Assembly (NCBI RefSeq): GCF_011752565.1
Contig: NZ_VWXK01000014.1
Coordinates: forward strand, 99,953-163,952
Reading direction: 5' to 3'
Length of the DNA stretch: 64,000 bases
Source: Pantoea sp. Ap-967
Lineage (GTDB): Bacteria > Pseudomonadota > Gammaproteobacteria > Pseudomonadales > Pseudomonadaceae
Shown here: positions 1-8,780 of the stretch, piece by piece
Position numbering within the stretch: position 1 is the stretch's first letter
Layout of the letters: the number at the start of each line of letters is the position of its first letter
Position numbers and translations under genes: made by a program
The notes under the pieces: model-generated
Told to the model about the DNA's origin: nothing
Databases searched by the model: none
Seen by the model: only the letters and a program-made list of their open reading frames with translations

Positions 1-637
1 TGAACACCTCGATGCCCCGGCCGGCGCCTTCCAGGCGCTGCTCCAGGTACTCGCGGGTTTCTTCCTCGCTGTACGGGGCGAGTTCGATGACGTGGAAGCG
101 TTCTTCCTCGACATTGATCTCGTCCAACCCGGCGATCAGCGACGGCTCACCGAACAGGAACACGTGCGGGCGCCCTTCCGGGAGGCCTGCCGCCAGTTCC
201 AGCAACGCTTGGAGTGCCGACTCGTCGAGTTGTTCCGCATCATCCACCAGCAAATAGACTTCCTGGCCGGTGAGTGCCAGTTGCACCACCTTCGACAGGA
301 TCGCCTGCACTTCAGGCTGGCTCACTTCCAGCGATTGCGCCACCTGGCCAAGCACGCTGGCCGCATCGCTGGCACCGCGGGCGGAAACCACCACGCTCAG
401 CACCGACTGCTTGTTGGTGCTGGCCACCAGGGCCTGGCGCAGCAGGGTCTTGCCGCTGCCTACCGGGCCAGTCACCACCAGCATCAGCTGGCTGTAGCGG
501 GCCAGGTGGTGCAGTTGGCCGAGTACCGGCTTGCGCTGGGCGGGGAAGAATTTGAAACCGGGCACACGGGGTGCGAACGGATCGTGGCTCAACTGGTAAT
601 GTTCGAGGAACGCCTCATCGGCATGCAAACTGGTCAT
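1..637 (-). CDS. DamX-like AAA ATPase (SPOR-family cell-division protein), 3' end outside window
   Basis: The visible 212 residues begin MTSLHADEAFLEHY and contain a Walker A loop (TGPVGSGKT, about residues 58-66) and a Walker B-like segment (VYLLVDDAEQ, about 120-129), followed by an AAA-type core. This ExeA/DamX-like ATPase module sits directly downstream of aroB in pseudomonads, where the full protein normally ends in a periplasmic peptidoglycan-binding SPOR domain. That C-terminal part lies beyond position 1, so membrane anchoring and SPOR cannot be confirmed. The ATG lies 15 nt after the aroB stop, which suggests co-transcription with aroK-aroB. The likely role is in septal cell-wall processes; this is inferred from the family and the neighbours. 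Confidence 0.75.
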   Translation of the reverse strand, partial: MTSLHADEAFLEHYQLSHDPFAPRVPGFKFFPAQRKPVLGQLHHLARYSQLMLVVTGPVGSGKTLLRQALVASTNKQSVLSVVVSARGASDAASVLGQVAQSLEVSQPEVQAILSKVVQLALTGQEVYLLVDDAEQLDESALQALLELAAGLPEGRPHVFLFGEPSLIAGLDEINVEEERFHVIELAPYSEEETREYLEQRLEGAGRGIEVF

Positions 638-652
638 TACGCTGTCACAACC

Positions 653-1750
653 TCAAAGCTGGGCCACGATCGCGCGGTAATCCGCCGACAGCGTGGCCTG
701 TAGAATCTCTTTCGGATAGTCGTCGGTGATCACGGCTTCGCCCAGCTGGCGCAGCAGCACCAGGCGCAGACGCCCGTCGAGCACCTTTTTGTCGACCGCC
801 ATATGCTCCATGAAATGCGCCGGGGTCATTTCCTGTGGTGGCACCACCGGCAAGCCTGCATCCTGCAGCAGACGGATTGCTCGATCACGCTCGGCCTGGT
901 CGATCCAGCCCAGGCGCATGGACATCTCCAACGCCATCACCGTGCCAGCAGCAACGGCTTCACCGTGCAGCCACACGCCGTAGCCCATGTGGGTTTCGAT
1001 GGCATGGCCGAAGGTGTGCCCCAGGTTCAGCGTGGCACGCACGCCGGACTCGCGCTCATCGGCGCCGACCACGGCAGCCTTGGCCGCGCACGAACGGCGG
1101 ATGGCTTCGGTCAGGGCCGCGGGCTCCAGGGCGCGCAGGGCTTGCATATTGTCTTCGAGCCAGGCGAGGAAAGGCTTGTCACAGATCAGGCCGTACTTGA
1201 TTACTTCGGCCAGGCCCGCCGACAGCTCGCGCCCGGGCAGGGTCTTGAGGCTGGTGGTGTCGATCAACACTGCGTTGGGCTGGTAGAAGGCACCAACCAT
1301 GTTCTTGCCCAGCGGGTGGTTGATGCCGGTTTTACCGCCCACCGAGGAATCGACCTGGGACAGCAGGGTGGTCGGCACCTGGATGAAGTCCACGCCACGC
1401 TGGTAGCAGGCGGCGGCAAACCCGGCCATGTCGCCGATAACCCCACCGCCCAGGGCAACCACCGTGGTACGGCGGTCGTGGCGGGCGGTCAGCAGGCCGT
1501 CGAAGATCAGCTGCAGGGTTTGCCAATTCTTGTGGGCTTCGCCGTCCGGCAGGATCACCGGCACCACCGAGTAGGCACCGAGGGTCTTGCTCAGGCGTTC
1601 GAGATACAGGGGCGCGACGGTTTCGTTGGAAACGATGGCAACCTGCCGCCCGCGGATGTGCGGCGCCAGCAGTTCGGCCTGGTCCAGCAGGCCTTCGCCA
1701 ATGTAGATCGGGTAGCTGCGCTCGCCGAGGTCGACCTTTAGTGTCTGCAT
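653..1750 (-). CDS. aroB: 3-dehydroquinate synthase
   Basis: AroB converts DAHP to 3-dehydroquinate, the second step of the shikimate pathway, in the cytoplasm using NAD+ and a divalent metal. The 365-residue product starts MQTLKVDLGERSYPIYIG. It carries the NAD-binding GGGVIGDMAGFAA segment, VPTTLLSQVDSSVGGKTG, and the metal-site motifs NLGHTFGHAIE and LHGEAVAAG. An in-frame ATG four codons further upstream exists, but MQTL matches the family start. The gene lies between aroK and the damX-like gene on the same strand, the usual pseudomonad arrangement. Length and motifs are normal. Confidence 0.96.
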   Translation of the reverse strand: MQTLKVDLGERSYPIYIGEGLLDQAELLAPHIRGRQVAIVSNETVAPLYLERLSKTLGAYSVVPVILPDGEAHKNWQTLQLIFDGLLTARHDRRTTVVALGGGVIGDMAGFAAACYQRGVDFIQVPTTLLSQVDSSVGGKTGINHPLGKNMVGAFYQPNAVLIDTTSLKTLPGRELSAGLAEVIKYGLICDKPFLAWLEDNMQALRALEPAALTEAIRRSCAAKAAVVGADERESGVRATLNLGHTFGHAIETHMGYGVWLHGEAVAAGTVMALEMSMRLGWIDQAERDRAIRLLQDAGLPVVPPQEMTPAHFMEHMAVDKKVLDGRLRLVLLRQLGEAVITDDYPKEILQATLSADYRAIVAQL

Positions 1751-1844
1751 GTATCCCCACAATGTGCTTGGGCGCGGCGCCGGCTGTGCGACCCGCGCGA
1801 TAACGTTTAACCTCGCCTCGGCGCTGGCCGAGAATAGTCCCGGG

Positions 1845-2363
1845 TTAGCGGGGCGGCAACTGCTGCAGGCGCTCGAGAATGTCGAGCACCACCATGCGCG
1901 GCGGCCGTTCGTCGGTTTCTACCACCAGGTCGGCGATCTCGCGGTAGAGCGGGTCGCGCGCCTCCAGCAAGGCACGCAGGGTGGCCTCGGGGTTGGCGGT
2001 GCGCAGCAGCGGCCGGTTGCGGTCGCGCGCGGTGCGCCCCACCTGCTGCTCCACCGAAGCGTGCAGGTAGATCACCCGGCCGCCCTGGTGCAGCGCCTGG
2101 CGGTTTTCCGGGCGCATCACCGCGCCGCCGCCGGTTGCCACAACCACGCCATCGAGCGCGCAGAGCTCGGCGATCATCGCCTGCTCACGGTCACGAAAGC
2201 CCGGTTCGCCTTCACGGTCGAAGATCCACGGGATGTTGGCGCCGGTTCGCAGTTCGATTTCCTTGTCGGAATCCTTGAACAGCAGGCGCAGCTCTTTGGC
2301 CAACAGGCGTCCGATGGTGCTCTTTCCAGCACCCATGGGCCCTACAAGTATCAAATTTCGCAC
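1845..2363 (-). CDS. aroK: shikimate kinase
   Basis: This enzyme phosphorylates shikimate at the 3-hydroxyl with ATP. The 172-residue protein has an N-terminal Walker A loop GPMGAGKST (residues 9-17), the substrate-binding DSDKEIE segment and the GGGAVMRPENR motif, in the normal order. The start codon is GTG; it lies only 4 nt after the pilQ stop, so aroK is probably translated from the pil transcript as well as from any promoter of its own. The pilQ-aroK-aroB-damX order is standard in Pseudomonas. Confidence 0.95.
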   Translation of the reverse strand: MRNLILVGPMGAGKSTIGRLLAKELRLLFKDSDKEIELRTGANIPWIFDREGEPGFRDREQAMIAELCALDGVVVATGGGAVMRPENRQALHQGGRVIYLHASVEQQVGRTARDRNRPLLRTANPEATLRALLEARDPLYREIADLVVETDERPPRMVVLDILERLQQLPPR

Positions 2364-2367
2364 AGAA

Positions 2368-3639
2368 TCAACGACTCACAGCAATCGCCTGGTCACTCAT
2401 GATACGCGGAGTCAGGAAGACCAGCAGCTCGGATTTTTTCTCTTGTAATGCATCGCGTCGAAACAGCCGCCCAACATACGGCAGATCGCCAAAAAATGGC
2501 ACCTTGTCGACCACTTTGTTTTGCGTGGTCGAGTAAACGCCGCCAATGACGATGGTTTCGCCGTCGGCCACGCGCACCCTGGCGGTGACCTCGTTCTTGC
2601 GAATCGGCGGCACGTCATTGATGGCGTTGACGAAGTCAGGCTCGTCCTTGGTCACGCGCACTGCCATGATCACCTTGCCATCGGGGGTGATCTGCGGGGT
2701 AACCTCCAGCGACAGTGACGCCTCGCGAAATGCCACCGAGGTGGCGCCGCTCTTGCTGGTTTCCTGGTAGGGCACCTCGGTGCCCTTGAGAATCCGCGCC
2801 GTCTCCTTGTCGGCGGTCACCACCTTGGGCTGGGAGATGATTTCGCCATTGCCGCTTTTTTCCATGGCGCTGAGTTCCAGGTCCAGCAGTATGTCCCCGC
2901 GCAAAAGGCCCAGGCCGACCCCGGAGGTGGCACGCTCCACCCCCAGCTCGACGAATACGTCCTTGCCCAACTGGGCGCCCTCGGCATACAGGCCCCTGCC
3001 CCAACGCACACCCAGCACCTTTTCATAATCGACATTGGCCTCGACGATGCGCGCCTCGATCGCAACCTGGCGTACCGGCACATCCAGTTGCGCCACCAGT
3101 TCGCGCAGCTCGCCCAGGCGCACCGCCGGCAAGTGCGCCACCAGCGTATTGGTGCGGGCGTCCACGCCCAAGCTGCCCCGGCCACTGAGCGGGCCGTCAT
3201 CGGCCAGGGTCGCCAGCAGCAGCTCGGCCAGTTCCGGAGCCTGGGCATGGTGAATGGGCAGCAGTTCACGCTGCAACGGCTCCAGCTGGGCATCGAGGGC
3301 CTGGCCAATGCGGGCGTCGCGGGACTGCTCGGCCATTTCCGCCGCCGGCGCCACCAGCAGCACATTGCCTTCTTCGCGCCGGGCCAGCCCTTTGCTGCGT
3401 AGCACCAACTCCAGCGCCTGGTCCCAGGGCACATCCTGCAAGCGCAAGGTGACGTGGCCCTGCACCGCATCACTGGCCACCAGGTTGATGCCGGCGTAGT
3501 CAGCCAATACCTGCAGCGCCGAGCGCACTTCTATCTCCTGAAAGTTCAAGGTGATGGGCTCACCCCGATAAGGGGCCGCCTGCACCCATGCCTGCAGCGT
3601 CAACGCCGCCAAGCCGATCAACAGCCGCATCATTGCCAT
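2368..3639 (-). CDS. pilQ: type IV pilus secretin PilQ (short form)
   Basis: PilQ forms the outer-membrane pore for the type IV pilus. The 423-residue product has an N-terminal signal peptide (hydrophobic to about residue 22, ending VQAAP), a short STN/N0-like domain (LNFQEIEVRSALQVLADYAG), one N1-type domain and the C-terminal secretin domain (VTPQITPDGKV; GETIVIGGVYST; VPFFGDLPYVGRLFR; ELLVFLTPRI). The AMIN domains of the roughly 700-residue P. aeruginosa protein are absent. A strong ribosome site (GGGAGG, 6-nt spacing) fixes the ATG at 3639. The gene overlaps the preceding pilOP frame by 80 nt. Confidence 0.9.
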   Translation of the reverse strand: MAMMRLLIGLAALTLQAWVQAAPYRGEPITLNFQEIEVRSALQVLADYAGINLVASDAVQGHVTLRLQDVPWDQALELVLRSKGLARREEGNVLLVAPAAEMAEQSRDARIGQALDAQLEPLQRELLPIHHAQAPELAELLLATLADDGPLSGRGSLGVDARTNTLVAHLPAVRLGELRELVAQLDVPVRQVAIEARIVEANVDYEKVLGVRWGRGLYAEGAQLGKDVFVELGVERATSGVGLGLLRGDILLDLELSAMEKSGNGEIISQPKVVTADKETARILKGTEVPYQETSKSGATSVAFREASLSLEVTPQITPDGKVIMAVRVTKDEPDFVNAINDVPPIRKNEVTARVRVADGETIVIGGVYSTTQNKVVDKVPFFGDLPYVGRLFRRDALQEKKSELLVFLTPRIMSDQAIAVSR

Positions 3640-4573
3640 CCGAGGCCTCCCTGAATGCGCTCTTCCTGAGCGTCAGCATCACCGTTCGCTCGCGCCAGAC
3701 GCCGCCCACGAACAACCGTTCGCGCACATCCATCTGCCGCTCGCCCACTTGCTCGACAACGCCGCCATCGCGCCCTACCCGGTCACCGGCACGCACTCGG
3801 TACACGCGGCCCTTGGCACTCAGCAGCGCTTCACGCTCAAGCCCGCGCTGCAGGCTGCCGACCATTTCCAGCTGCGAAAGCGGCACGCCGGCGAGCCCAG
3901 ACGGCGACAGGCGCGCCGCCCACGCAGCGAAGGGGTCGAGTGCCGGGGGCTGGGCTTCAGCTCGCGCGGGCACATCCGCCAAGGACGTCGGGGCGGGTAG
4001 CACGGTATCAGCCTGGTAGGCATTGACCCGCAGTTGCAGACGCAGCAGCCCAGGCTCGCCCTTAGCCGCCAACAGGTGCAAATCTTCGGCCTGCAATAGC
4101 CGAGCCTGGCCCAGCCAGTCATCCAGCCACATGCGCAGGGCCGGGTAACGTCCCACGACCTGAACAGTCAGTGGCGTCAGCTCATAACCTTCACGTGCCA
4201 CCGGGTCCTGCACATCTACCTGCTCGAAGTGCAAGCCATAGGCAAGCCCGGAGGATGCCAACTGCTCCAGCAAGTCACTCATGCCGGCGCCGGCGGCAAG
4301 TCGCCAACGGGCCTCTTGTACCTGAAGCCGAGCCGCCTCAAGCGCCACCTGCTCCTGAGCTACCGCTGCCAGGCTGGCGGCCTTGGCCTGTTGCGCCTGT
4401 TGCAGGCCGGCCTGCCTTACCTGTTCATGCCCCTGAAGCCCCCACCAGTGGGGCAGGCGAACCAGGCAGCCAAGGGCAAGCAGTGCAAGCCCTGCGACCA
4501 CCGGCAATGCCCTGCGAGCCCAGGCCGAACGTTCGATGAATGCCCTCCACCCCCACCCTTGCACGGGCTTCAC
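3560..4573 (-). CDS. fused PilO-PilP pilus alignment protein
   Basis: The 337-residue protein has a cytoplasmic start, one membrane helix (about residues 20-40, ALPVVAGLALLALG), a coiled coil rich in A/Q/E (about 45-95) and a ferredoxin-like PilO domain (about 95-190, with PLTVQVVGRYPALRMWLDDW). It continues through a proline-rich linker (about 195-215) into a PilP-like domain (ALDPFAAW; LEMVGSLQRG; YRVRAGDRVGRDGGVVEQV). In P. aeruginosa these are two genes, pilO and pilP, and PilP is a lipoprotein; here there is no lipobox and a single frame. The start is GTG, overlapping the pilN stop as GTGA. The last 26 or so residues are low-complexity (AGMGAGGPLSG) and lie over the pilQ signal peptide in another frame. 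Confidence 0.82.
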   Translation of the reverse strand: MKPVQGWGWRAFIERSAWARRALPVVAGLALLALGCLVRLPHWWGLQGHEQVRQAGLQQAQQAKAASLAAVAQEQVALEAARLQVQEARWRLAAGAGMSDLLEQLASSGLAYGLHFEQVDVQDPVAREGYELTPLTVQVVGRYPALRMWLDDWLGQARLLQAEDLHLLAAKGEPGLLRLQLRVNAYQADTVLPAPTSLADVPARAEAQPPALDPFAAWAARLSPSGLAGVPLSQLEMVGSLQRGLEREALLSAKGRVYRVRAGDRVGRDGGVVEQVGERQMDVRERLFVGGVWRERTVMLTLRKSAFREASDGNDAAVDRLGGVDAAGMGAGGPLSG

Positions 4574-5106
4574 GACCAGGATGCCGAAAGGTTGGCGACC
4601 AACAGGAACGTATCGCCCCCAGGCTGGCTCTTGAGGTACTTGAGTTCCAGCGCACGCATCACGCTGGCGCGCTCCAGGTCCCGCATCAGTTGCGCCACCA
4701 GGGCGCCGCTGGCAGCCACGCCGGAAATCTGCAGGTGGTTACCGTTCAGCTTGAGGCTCGACAACTGGATACCTTCTGGCAACGTGCGCTCAAGTTCGGC
4801 AAAAAACGCCATCAGGTGCCCCTGGCCTGCGCGCAATTGCGTCAACGCCTGGGCCTCCAGGTTGACGGCCTGTTGCGCCTTCCTGATCGGCTCAAGCAAT
4901 GCCGCCCTGGCATCCAGTGCGTCGATTTCGGCTTGCCAAGCATTGTTCTGGCCCCACTGGCGCTCAAACCGCTGGCGCGCCAGTTGGTCCAGCAGCAACG
5001 TGCCACACAACGCCACAACCAGGCTGCCGAACACGGACAGGCGCAAGCGCCGCAAGGCGGCCTGGCGTTGCCGTTCACGCCAGGGCAAGAGATTAAGGCG
5101 CAGCAT
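4570..5106 (-). CDS. pilN: type IV pilus inner-membrane protein PilN
   Basis: PilN couples cytoplasmic PilM to the periplasmic PilO/PilP alignment complex. The 178-residue product starts MLRLNLLPWRERQRQ, the typical NLLPWR motif that binds PilM. A membrane helix follows (about residues 23-42, LSVFGSLVVALCGTLLL), then a coiled-coil and ferredoxin-like periplasmic region. Its ATG overlaps the pilM stop (TGATG), and its stop overlaps the GTG of the fused pilOP. These are signs of tight translational coupling. Confidence 0.9.
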   Translation of the reverse strand: MLRLNLLPWRERQRQAALRRLRLSVFGSLVVALCGTLLLDQLARQRFERQWGQNNAWQAEIDALDARAALLEPIRKAQQAVNLEAQALTQLRAGQGHLMAFFAELERTLPEGIQLSSLKLNGNHLQISGVAASGALVAQLMRDLERASVMRALELKYLKSQPGGDTFLLVANLSASWS

Positions 5107-5966
5107 CAGTGCATTCCCCCCAGCGCCAGGGCGCTGGCCAGGGCCATGCGGCTGTCGCTGCAATCGAGCGCTGCCAACAGCGGCAAGGGTGTGCAGGACA
5201 GCCCCAGCGCTTCGCCCAAGCGGGCAAGCCCGCCCTGCCCGAGCGCCGGCGCACCGGTGACAAATACCTCAGTGGGGGCCACGCCATCAGCAAAGACATC
5301 ACCCGACCGCTGCGGCGCCACGCCGGCCTGCAGCTCACACTGCCGAGGCAGGCTGCCCTGCTGCCAACCATGCACGATCAGGCTGCCGGGCTCGATGCGC
5401 AGCAACGCCGCCCTGCCGCCCGCCTGGGGCGGCATCAGGCGCTGCAGGGCAATGCTGTCGACCTCGACCACGGCCAGTTCCAGCCTGGCCTGGGCGAACA
5501 GCGACTCAAGCGGCTGCAACAGGCTCTGCCGGCAGGCCGCGACCATGACGTCCAGGTAGCCGGGCTGTAGTTGCGAAGCGCCCAGCACCTGGAAATCCAG
5601 TTGCAGTTCTTCAAGAGGGAAAGGAAACAGTTGGTCGGCGTCCGCCAGCAACTGCGTCTCGCGTTCACTGTCGGCCTGGCCAGCGGGCAGCTGCAACACC
5701 TTGCAAATCACCTGGGACGCCGGCAGTGCAACCGCCGCCCGCCGTTGCCGGCTGCCACATTGCCGGTAGGCACTGCGCAGCGCGCCAGCCACCCGCTCAT
5801 CATCGTGCCGAGCATTACCCGGGGCGAAGGGTTCAAACCCCTGGAACGCCCAGGCAACCCGCTCAAGGCGCCCTGCGCGCCGACGCAGCTGCGCCACCCT
5901 TACAGAATCTGCGGCGATTTCCACCCCCAGCAGTGAACCGGCATCCTTGCCAAAACGTCCAAGCAT
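5106..5966 (-). CDS. pilM: type IV pilus ATPase-like protein PilM
   Basis: PilM is an actin-like (FtsA-fold) cytoplasmic protein that binds the PilN N-terminus. The 286-residue product begins MLGRFGKDAGSLLGVEIAADSVRVAQL, typical for PilM, but it is shorter than the roughly 350-residue P. aeruginosa protein. VVEVDSIALQR in the middle is a recognisable PilM segment. It is the first gene of the pilMN(OP)Q-aroKB run, reading away from divergent ponA; the 176-nt gap between them should hold both promoters. The start was chosen at MLGRF; in-frame codons further upstream encode nothing family-like. Confidence 0.85.
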   Translation of the reverse strand: MLGRFGKDAGSLLGVEIAADSVRVAQLRRRAGRLERVAWAFQGFEPFAPGNARHDDERVAGALRSAYRQCGSRQRRAAVALPASQVICKVLQLPAGQADSERETQLLADADQLFPFPLEELQLDFQVLGASQLQPGYLDVMVAACRQSLLQPLESLFAQARLELAVVEVDSIALQRLMPPQAGGRAALLRIEPGSLIVHGWQQGSLPRQCELQAGVAPQRSGDVFADGVAPTEVFVTGAPALGQGGLARLGEALGLSCTPLPLLAALDCSDSRMALASALALGGMH

Positions 5967-6070
5967 CGCGACTTCCTTGTTACAACCATGAACCGCCCTT
6001 GTGCCGGGCCCTGGCGGCCAGACGGTACTGCTGGCTACCTGGCCGGTCACCCGGCACGGCGAAAAATGCT

Positions 6071-6076
6071 TATAAT
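6071..6076 (+). promoter_or_regulatory. -10-like element upstream of ponA
   Basis: A perfect TATAAT lies in the context GCTTATAATGCCCG, 66 nt before the ponA start codon, in the divergent pilM-ponA gap. No convincing -35 box is visible at 16-18 nt spacing, so this is only a candidate sigma-70 promoter. Confidence 0.4.
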
Positions 6077-6142
6077 GCCCGGCGTTTTTTCGTCCGCCGG
6101 CCCCGTGCGCAACCCACCCCTCACTCTGGACACCGAAAAGCC

Positions 6143-8596
6143 TTGATACGCCTGCTGAAGTTCTTCTGGTGGTCTTTCGTCGCAGTCATCTGCGCGCTCG
6201 TACTCGGTGTGAGCGGTGCGTTTCTGTATCTTAGCCCCAACCTGCCGTCGGTCGATTCGCTCAGAAGCGTTCAGTTGCAAATCCCCCTGAGGGTGTACAG
6301 CAGCGACGGCAAGCTGATTGCCGAGTTTGGCGAAATGCGCCGCTCGCCCATCCGTTTCGCGGAAATTCCCCCACAGTTCATTCAGGCGCTTCTGTCTGCC
6401 GAGGACGACAATTTCCTCAATCACTATGGTGTGGACCCGAGCAGCCTGATGCGCGCCGCCACCCAGTTGGTGAAAACCGGCCACATCCAGACCGGCGGCA
6501 GCACCATCACCATGCAGGTGGCGAAGAACTTCTTCCTCACCAGCGAGCGCAGCTTCTCGCGCAAGACCAACGAAATTCTCCTGGCCCTGCAGATCGAGCG
6601 TGAGCTGACCAAGGACGAGATCCTTGAGCTGTACGTGAACAAGATCTACCTGGGCAACCGCGCCTACGGCATCGACGCCGCCGCGCAGGTGTACTACGGC
6701 AAGTCGATCCGCGACGTGAGCCTGGCCCAGATGGCGATGATCGCCGGCCTGCCCAAGGCGCCCTCGCGCTTCAACCCGCTGGCCAACCCGGTGCGCGCCA
6801 AGGAGCGCCGTGACTGGATCCTGGGCCGCATGTACAAGCTCGGCAAGATCGACCAAGCGAGCTACCAGACCGCCCTGGCCGAGCCGCTCAACGCCAGCTA
6901 CCACGTGCCGACGCCTGAGGTGAATGCCCCGTACATCGCCGAGATGGCCCGCGCCGAAATGGTTGGCCGCTACGGCAGCGATGCCTACACCGAGGGCTTC
7001 CGCGTCACCACCACGGTGCCAAGCGACATGCAGGACATGGCCAACAAGGCCATCCTCAACGGCCTTACCGAATACGACGAGCGCCACGGCTACCGTGGCC
7101 CTGAAGCGCGCTTCCCGGGCAAGACCCAGGCCGCCTGGCTGCAGGAACTGGCCAAGCAGCGCAACCTGGGCGCCCTGGAACCGGCCATCGTCACCCAGGT
7201 GGATAAAACCGACATCAAGGTCCTGACCCGTGGCGGCAAAGAGGAAGTGGTTGCCTGGGACAGCATGAAATGGGCGCGCCCCTTCATCAACACCAACGCC
7301 CAGGGCCGCGCACCGGCTGCGCCTGCCGACGTTGCGCAGGTCGGCGACCTGGTGCGCCTGCAACGCCTGGACGATGGCAAGCTCAAGTTCAGCCAGGTGC
7401 CGGGGGCACAGAGCGCACTGGTAACCCTCGACCCTTACAACGGCGCCATCCGCGCCCTGGTCGGCGGTTTCTCGTTCGAGCAGAGCAACTACAACCGTGC
7501 CATGCAGGCCAAGCGCCAGCCGGGTTCGAGCTTCAAGCCGTTCATCTACAGCGCGGCGCTGGACAGCGGCTACACTGCCGCCAGCCTGGTCAACGATGCA
7601 CCGATCGTGTTCGTCGACCAGTACCTGGACAAGGAATGGCGCCCGAAGAACGACACCAACACCTTCCTCGGCCCGATTCGCATGCGCGAGGCCTTGTACA
7701 AGTCGCGCAACCTGGTGTCGATCCGCCTGCTGCAGGCCATGGGCGTAGACCGCACCATCGACTACATCACCAAGTTCGGCTTCAACAAGCAGGACCTGCC
7801 GCGCAACCTGTCCCTGGCCCTGGGCACCGCGACGTTGACGCCAATGGAAATCGCCACCGGCTGGAGCACCTTTGCCAACGGCGGCTACAAGGTCAACCCG
7901 TACCTGATCGACCGTATCGAGAGCCGCAACGGCGAAACCCTGTTCACCGCCAACCCGGCCCACGTGCCAATGGGTGCCGAAGACCATGCTGGCCTTGCCG
8001 CCCCCGAGCAGCCGATCAGCACCGCTGCCCTGCCGGGCGAGGCCCCGTCGGCCCTGGGCCAGATTGCCCCACCGCCGCAAACGCCCGCCGTTGCCGAGCA
8101 GATCATCGATGGCCGCACCACCTACATCCTCACCAGCATGCTGCAGGACGTGATCAAGCGCGGCACCGGCCGCCGCGCGCTGGCCCTGGGCCGTGATGAC
8201 CTGGCGGGCAAGACCGGTACCACCAACGACTCCAAGGATGCCTGGTTCTCTGGCTACAACGCCGATTACGTGACCACCGTGTGGGTCGGTTTCGACCAGC
8301 CGGAAAGCCTTGGCCGCCGTGAATACGGTGGCACCGCGGCGCTGCCGATCTGGATGAAGTTCATGGGTGCGGCGCTCAAGGACAAGCCAAGCCACGCACC
8401 GGCCGAGCCGGAAGGCATCCTCAGCCTGCGGGTTGACCCGGTCAGTGGCCGTGCGGCTTCGCCGAGCACGCCGAACGCCTACTTCGAGCTGTTCAAGGCC
8501 GAGGATTCGCCGCCGTCGGTGGATGAGCTGGGCAACGGCACGGCACCGGGCAGCCCGCTGCCGGCCGATGAGGCGGCGCCGATGGACCTGTTCTGA
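6143..8596 (+). CDS. mrcA: penicillin-binding protein 1A (bifunctional transglycosylase/transpeptidase)
   Basis: PBP1a (PonA) polymerises and cross-links peptidoglycan at the inner membrane. The 817-residue protein has an N-terminal membrane anchor (about residues 7-30) and a GT51 glycosyltransferase domain with the catalytic EDDNFLNHYGVD and GGSTITMQVAKNFFL motifs. An OB-like insert follows, then a transpeptidase domain with active-site SSFKP (in RQPGSSFKPF), KSRN (the SxN box) and KTGTTND. No ATG precedes the conserved LIRLLKFFWWS sequence, so TTG at 6143 is taken as the start; an open frame extends upstream to 5726 but looks non-coding. Its position divergent from pilM is typical for Pseudomonas. 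Confidence 0.94.
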   Translation: MIRLLKFFWWSFVAVICALVLGVSGAFLYLSPNLPSVDSLRSVQLQIPLRVYSSDGKLIAEFGEMRRSPIRFAEIPPQFIQALLSAEDDNFLNHYGVDPSSLMRAATQLVKTGHIQTGGSTITMQVAKNFFLTSERSFSRKTNEILLALQIERELTKDEILELYVNKIYLGNRAYGIDAAAQVYYGKSIRDVSLAQMAMIAGLPKAPSRFNPLANPVRAKERRDWILGRMYKLGKIDQASYQTALAEPLNASYHVPTPEVNAPYIAEMARAEMVGRYGSDAYTEGFRVTTTVPSDMQDMANKAILNGLTEYDERHGYRGPEARFPGKTQAAWLQELAKQRNLGALEPAIVTQVDKTDIKVLTRGGKEEVVAWDSMKWARPFINTNAQGRAPAAPADVAQVGDLVRLQRLDDGKLKFSQVPGAQSALVTLDPYNGAIRALVGGFSFEQSNYNRAMQAKRQPGSSFKPFIYSAALDSGYTAASLVNDAPIVFVDQYLDKEWRPKNDTNTFLGPIRMREALYKSRNLVSIRLLQAMGVDRTIDYITKFGFNKQDLPRNLSLALGTATLTPMEIATGWSTFANGGYKVNPYLIDRIESRNGETLFTANPAHVPMGAEDHAGLAAPEQPISTAALPGEAPSALGQIAPPPQTPAVAEQIIDGRTTYILTSMLQDVIKRGTGRRALALGRDDLAGKTGTTNDSKDAWFSGYNADYVTTVWVGFDQPESLGRREYGGTAALPIWMKFMGAALKDKPSHAPAEPEGILSLRVDPVSGRAASPSTPNAYFELFKAEDSPPSVDELGNGTAPGSPLPADEAAPMDLF

Positions 8597-8604
8597 CCGT
8601 AGAT

Positions 8605-8699
8605 CGCATCGCGAGCTACGCTCGCTCCTACCGGCTCTGTGCAGGCTCATTCGTCCTTGCACCGCCCCCTCTGTAGGAGCGAGCAAAGCTCGCGATGCG
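8605..8699. repeat. inverted pair of REP elements
   Basis: Two REP copies of the GTAGGAGCGAGC/GCTCGCGATG family face each other at 8605-8631 (reverse) and 8673-8699 (forward), in the gap between convergent ponA and maeB. Each has the short imperfect hairpin typical of P. putida REPs. Confidence 0.85.
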
Positions 8700-8727
8700 C
8701 CGCAAAGCGGCGCCCAATGCACAGGGC

Positions 8728-8764
8728 AAAAAAAAGCCCCGGCTCTCACGAGCCGGGGCTTTTT
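8728..8764. terminator. bidirectional intrinsic terminator
   Basis: A 10-bp perfect stem (AGCCCCGGCT / AGCCGGGGCT, loop CTCACG) is flanked by A8 on the left and a T-run on the right. It can therefore terminate both ponA (plus) and maeB (minus), which converge here. Confidence 0.92.
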
Positions 8765-8780
8765 GGTGTTACGGCCGTAA

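Noticed and set aside
5726..6142. N-terminal extension of the ponA reading frame
   Set aside because: It has no family similarity, overlaps pilM and the divergent promoter region, and normal PonA starts near 6143.
8605..8699. Possible CRISPR-like repeats at the REP pairs
   Set aside because: Copies are inverted, scattered and irregularly spaced; there are no regular spacers or cas genes.
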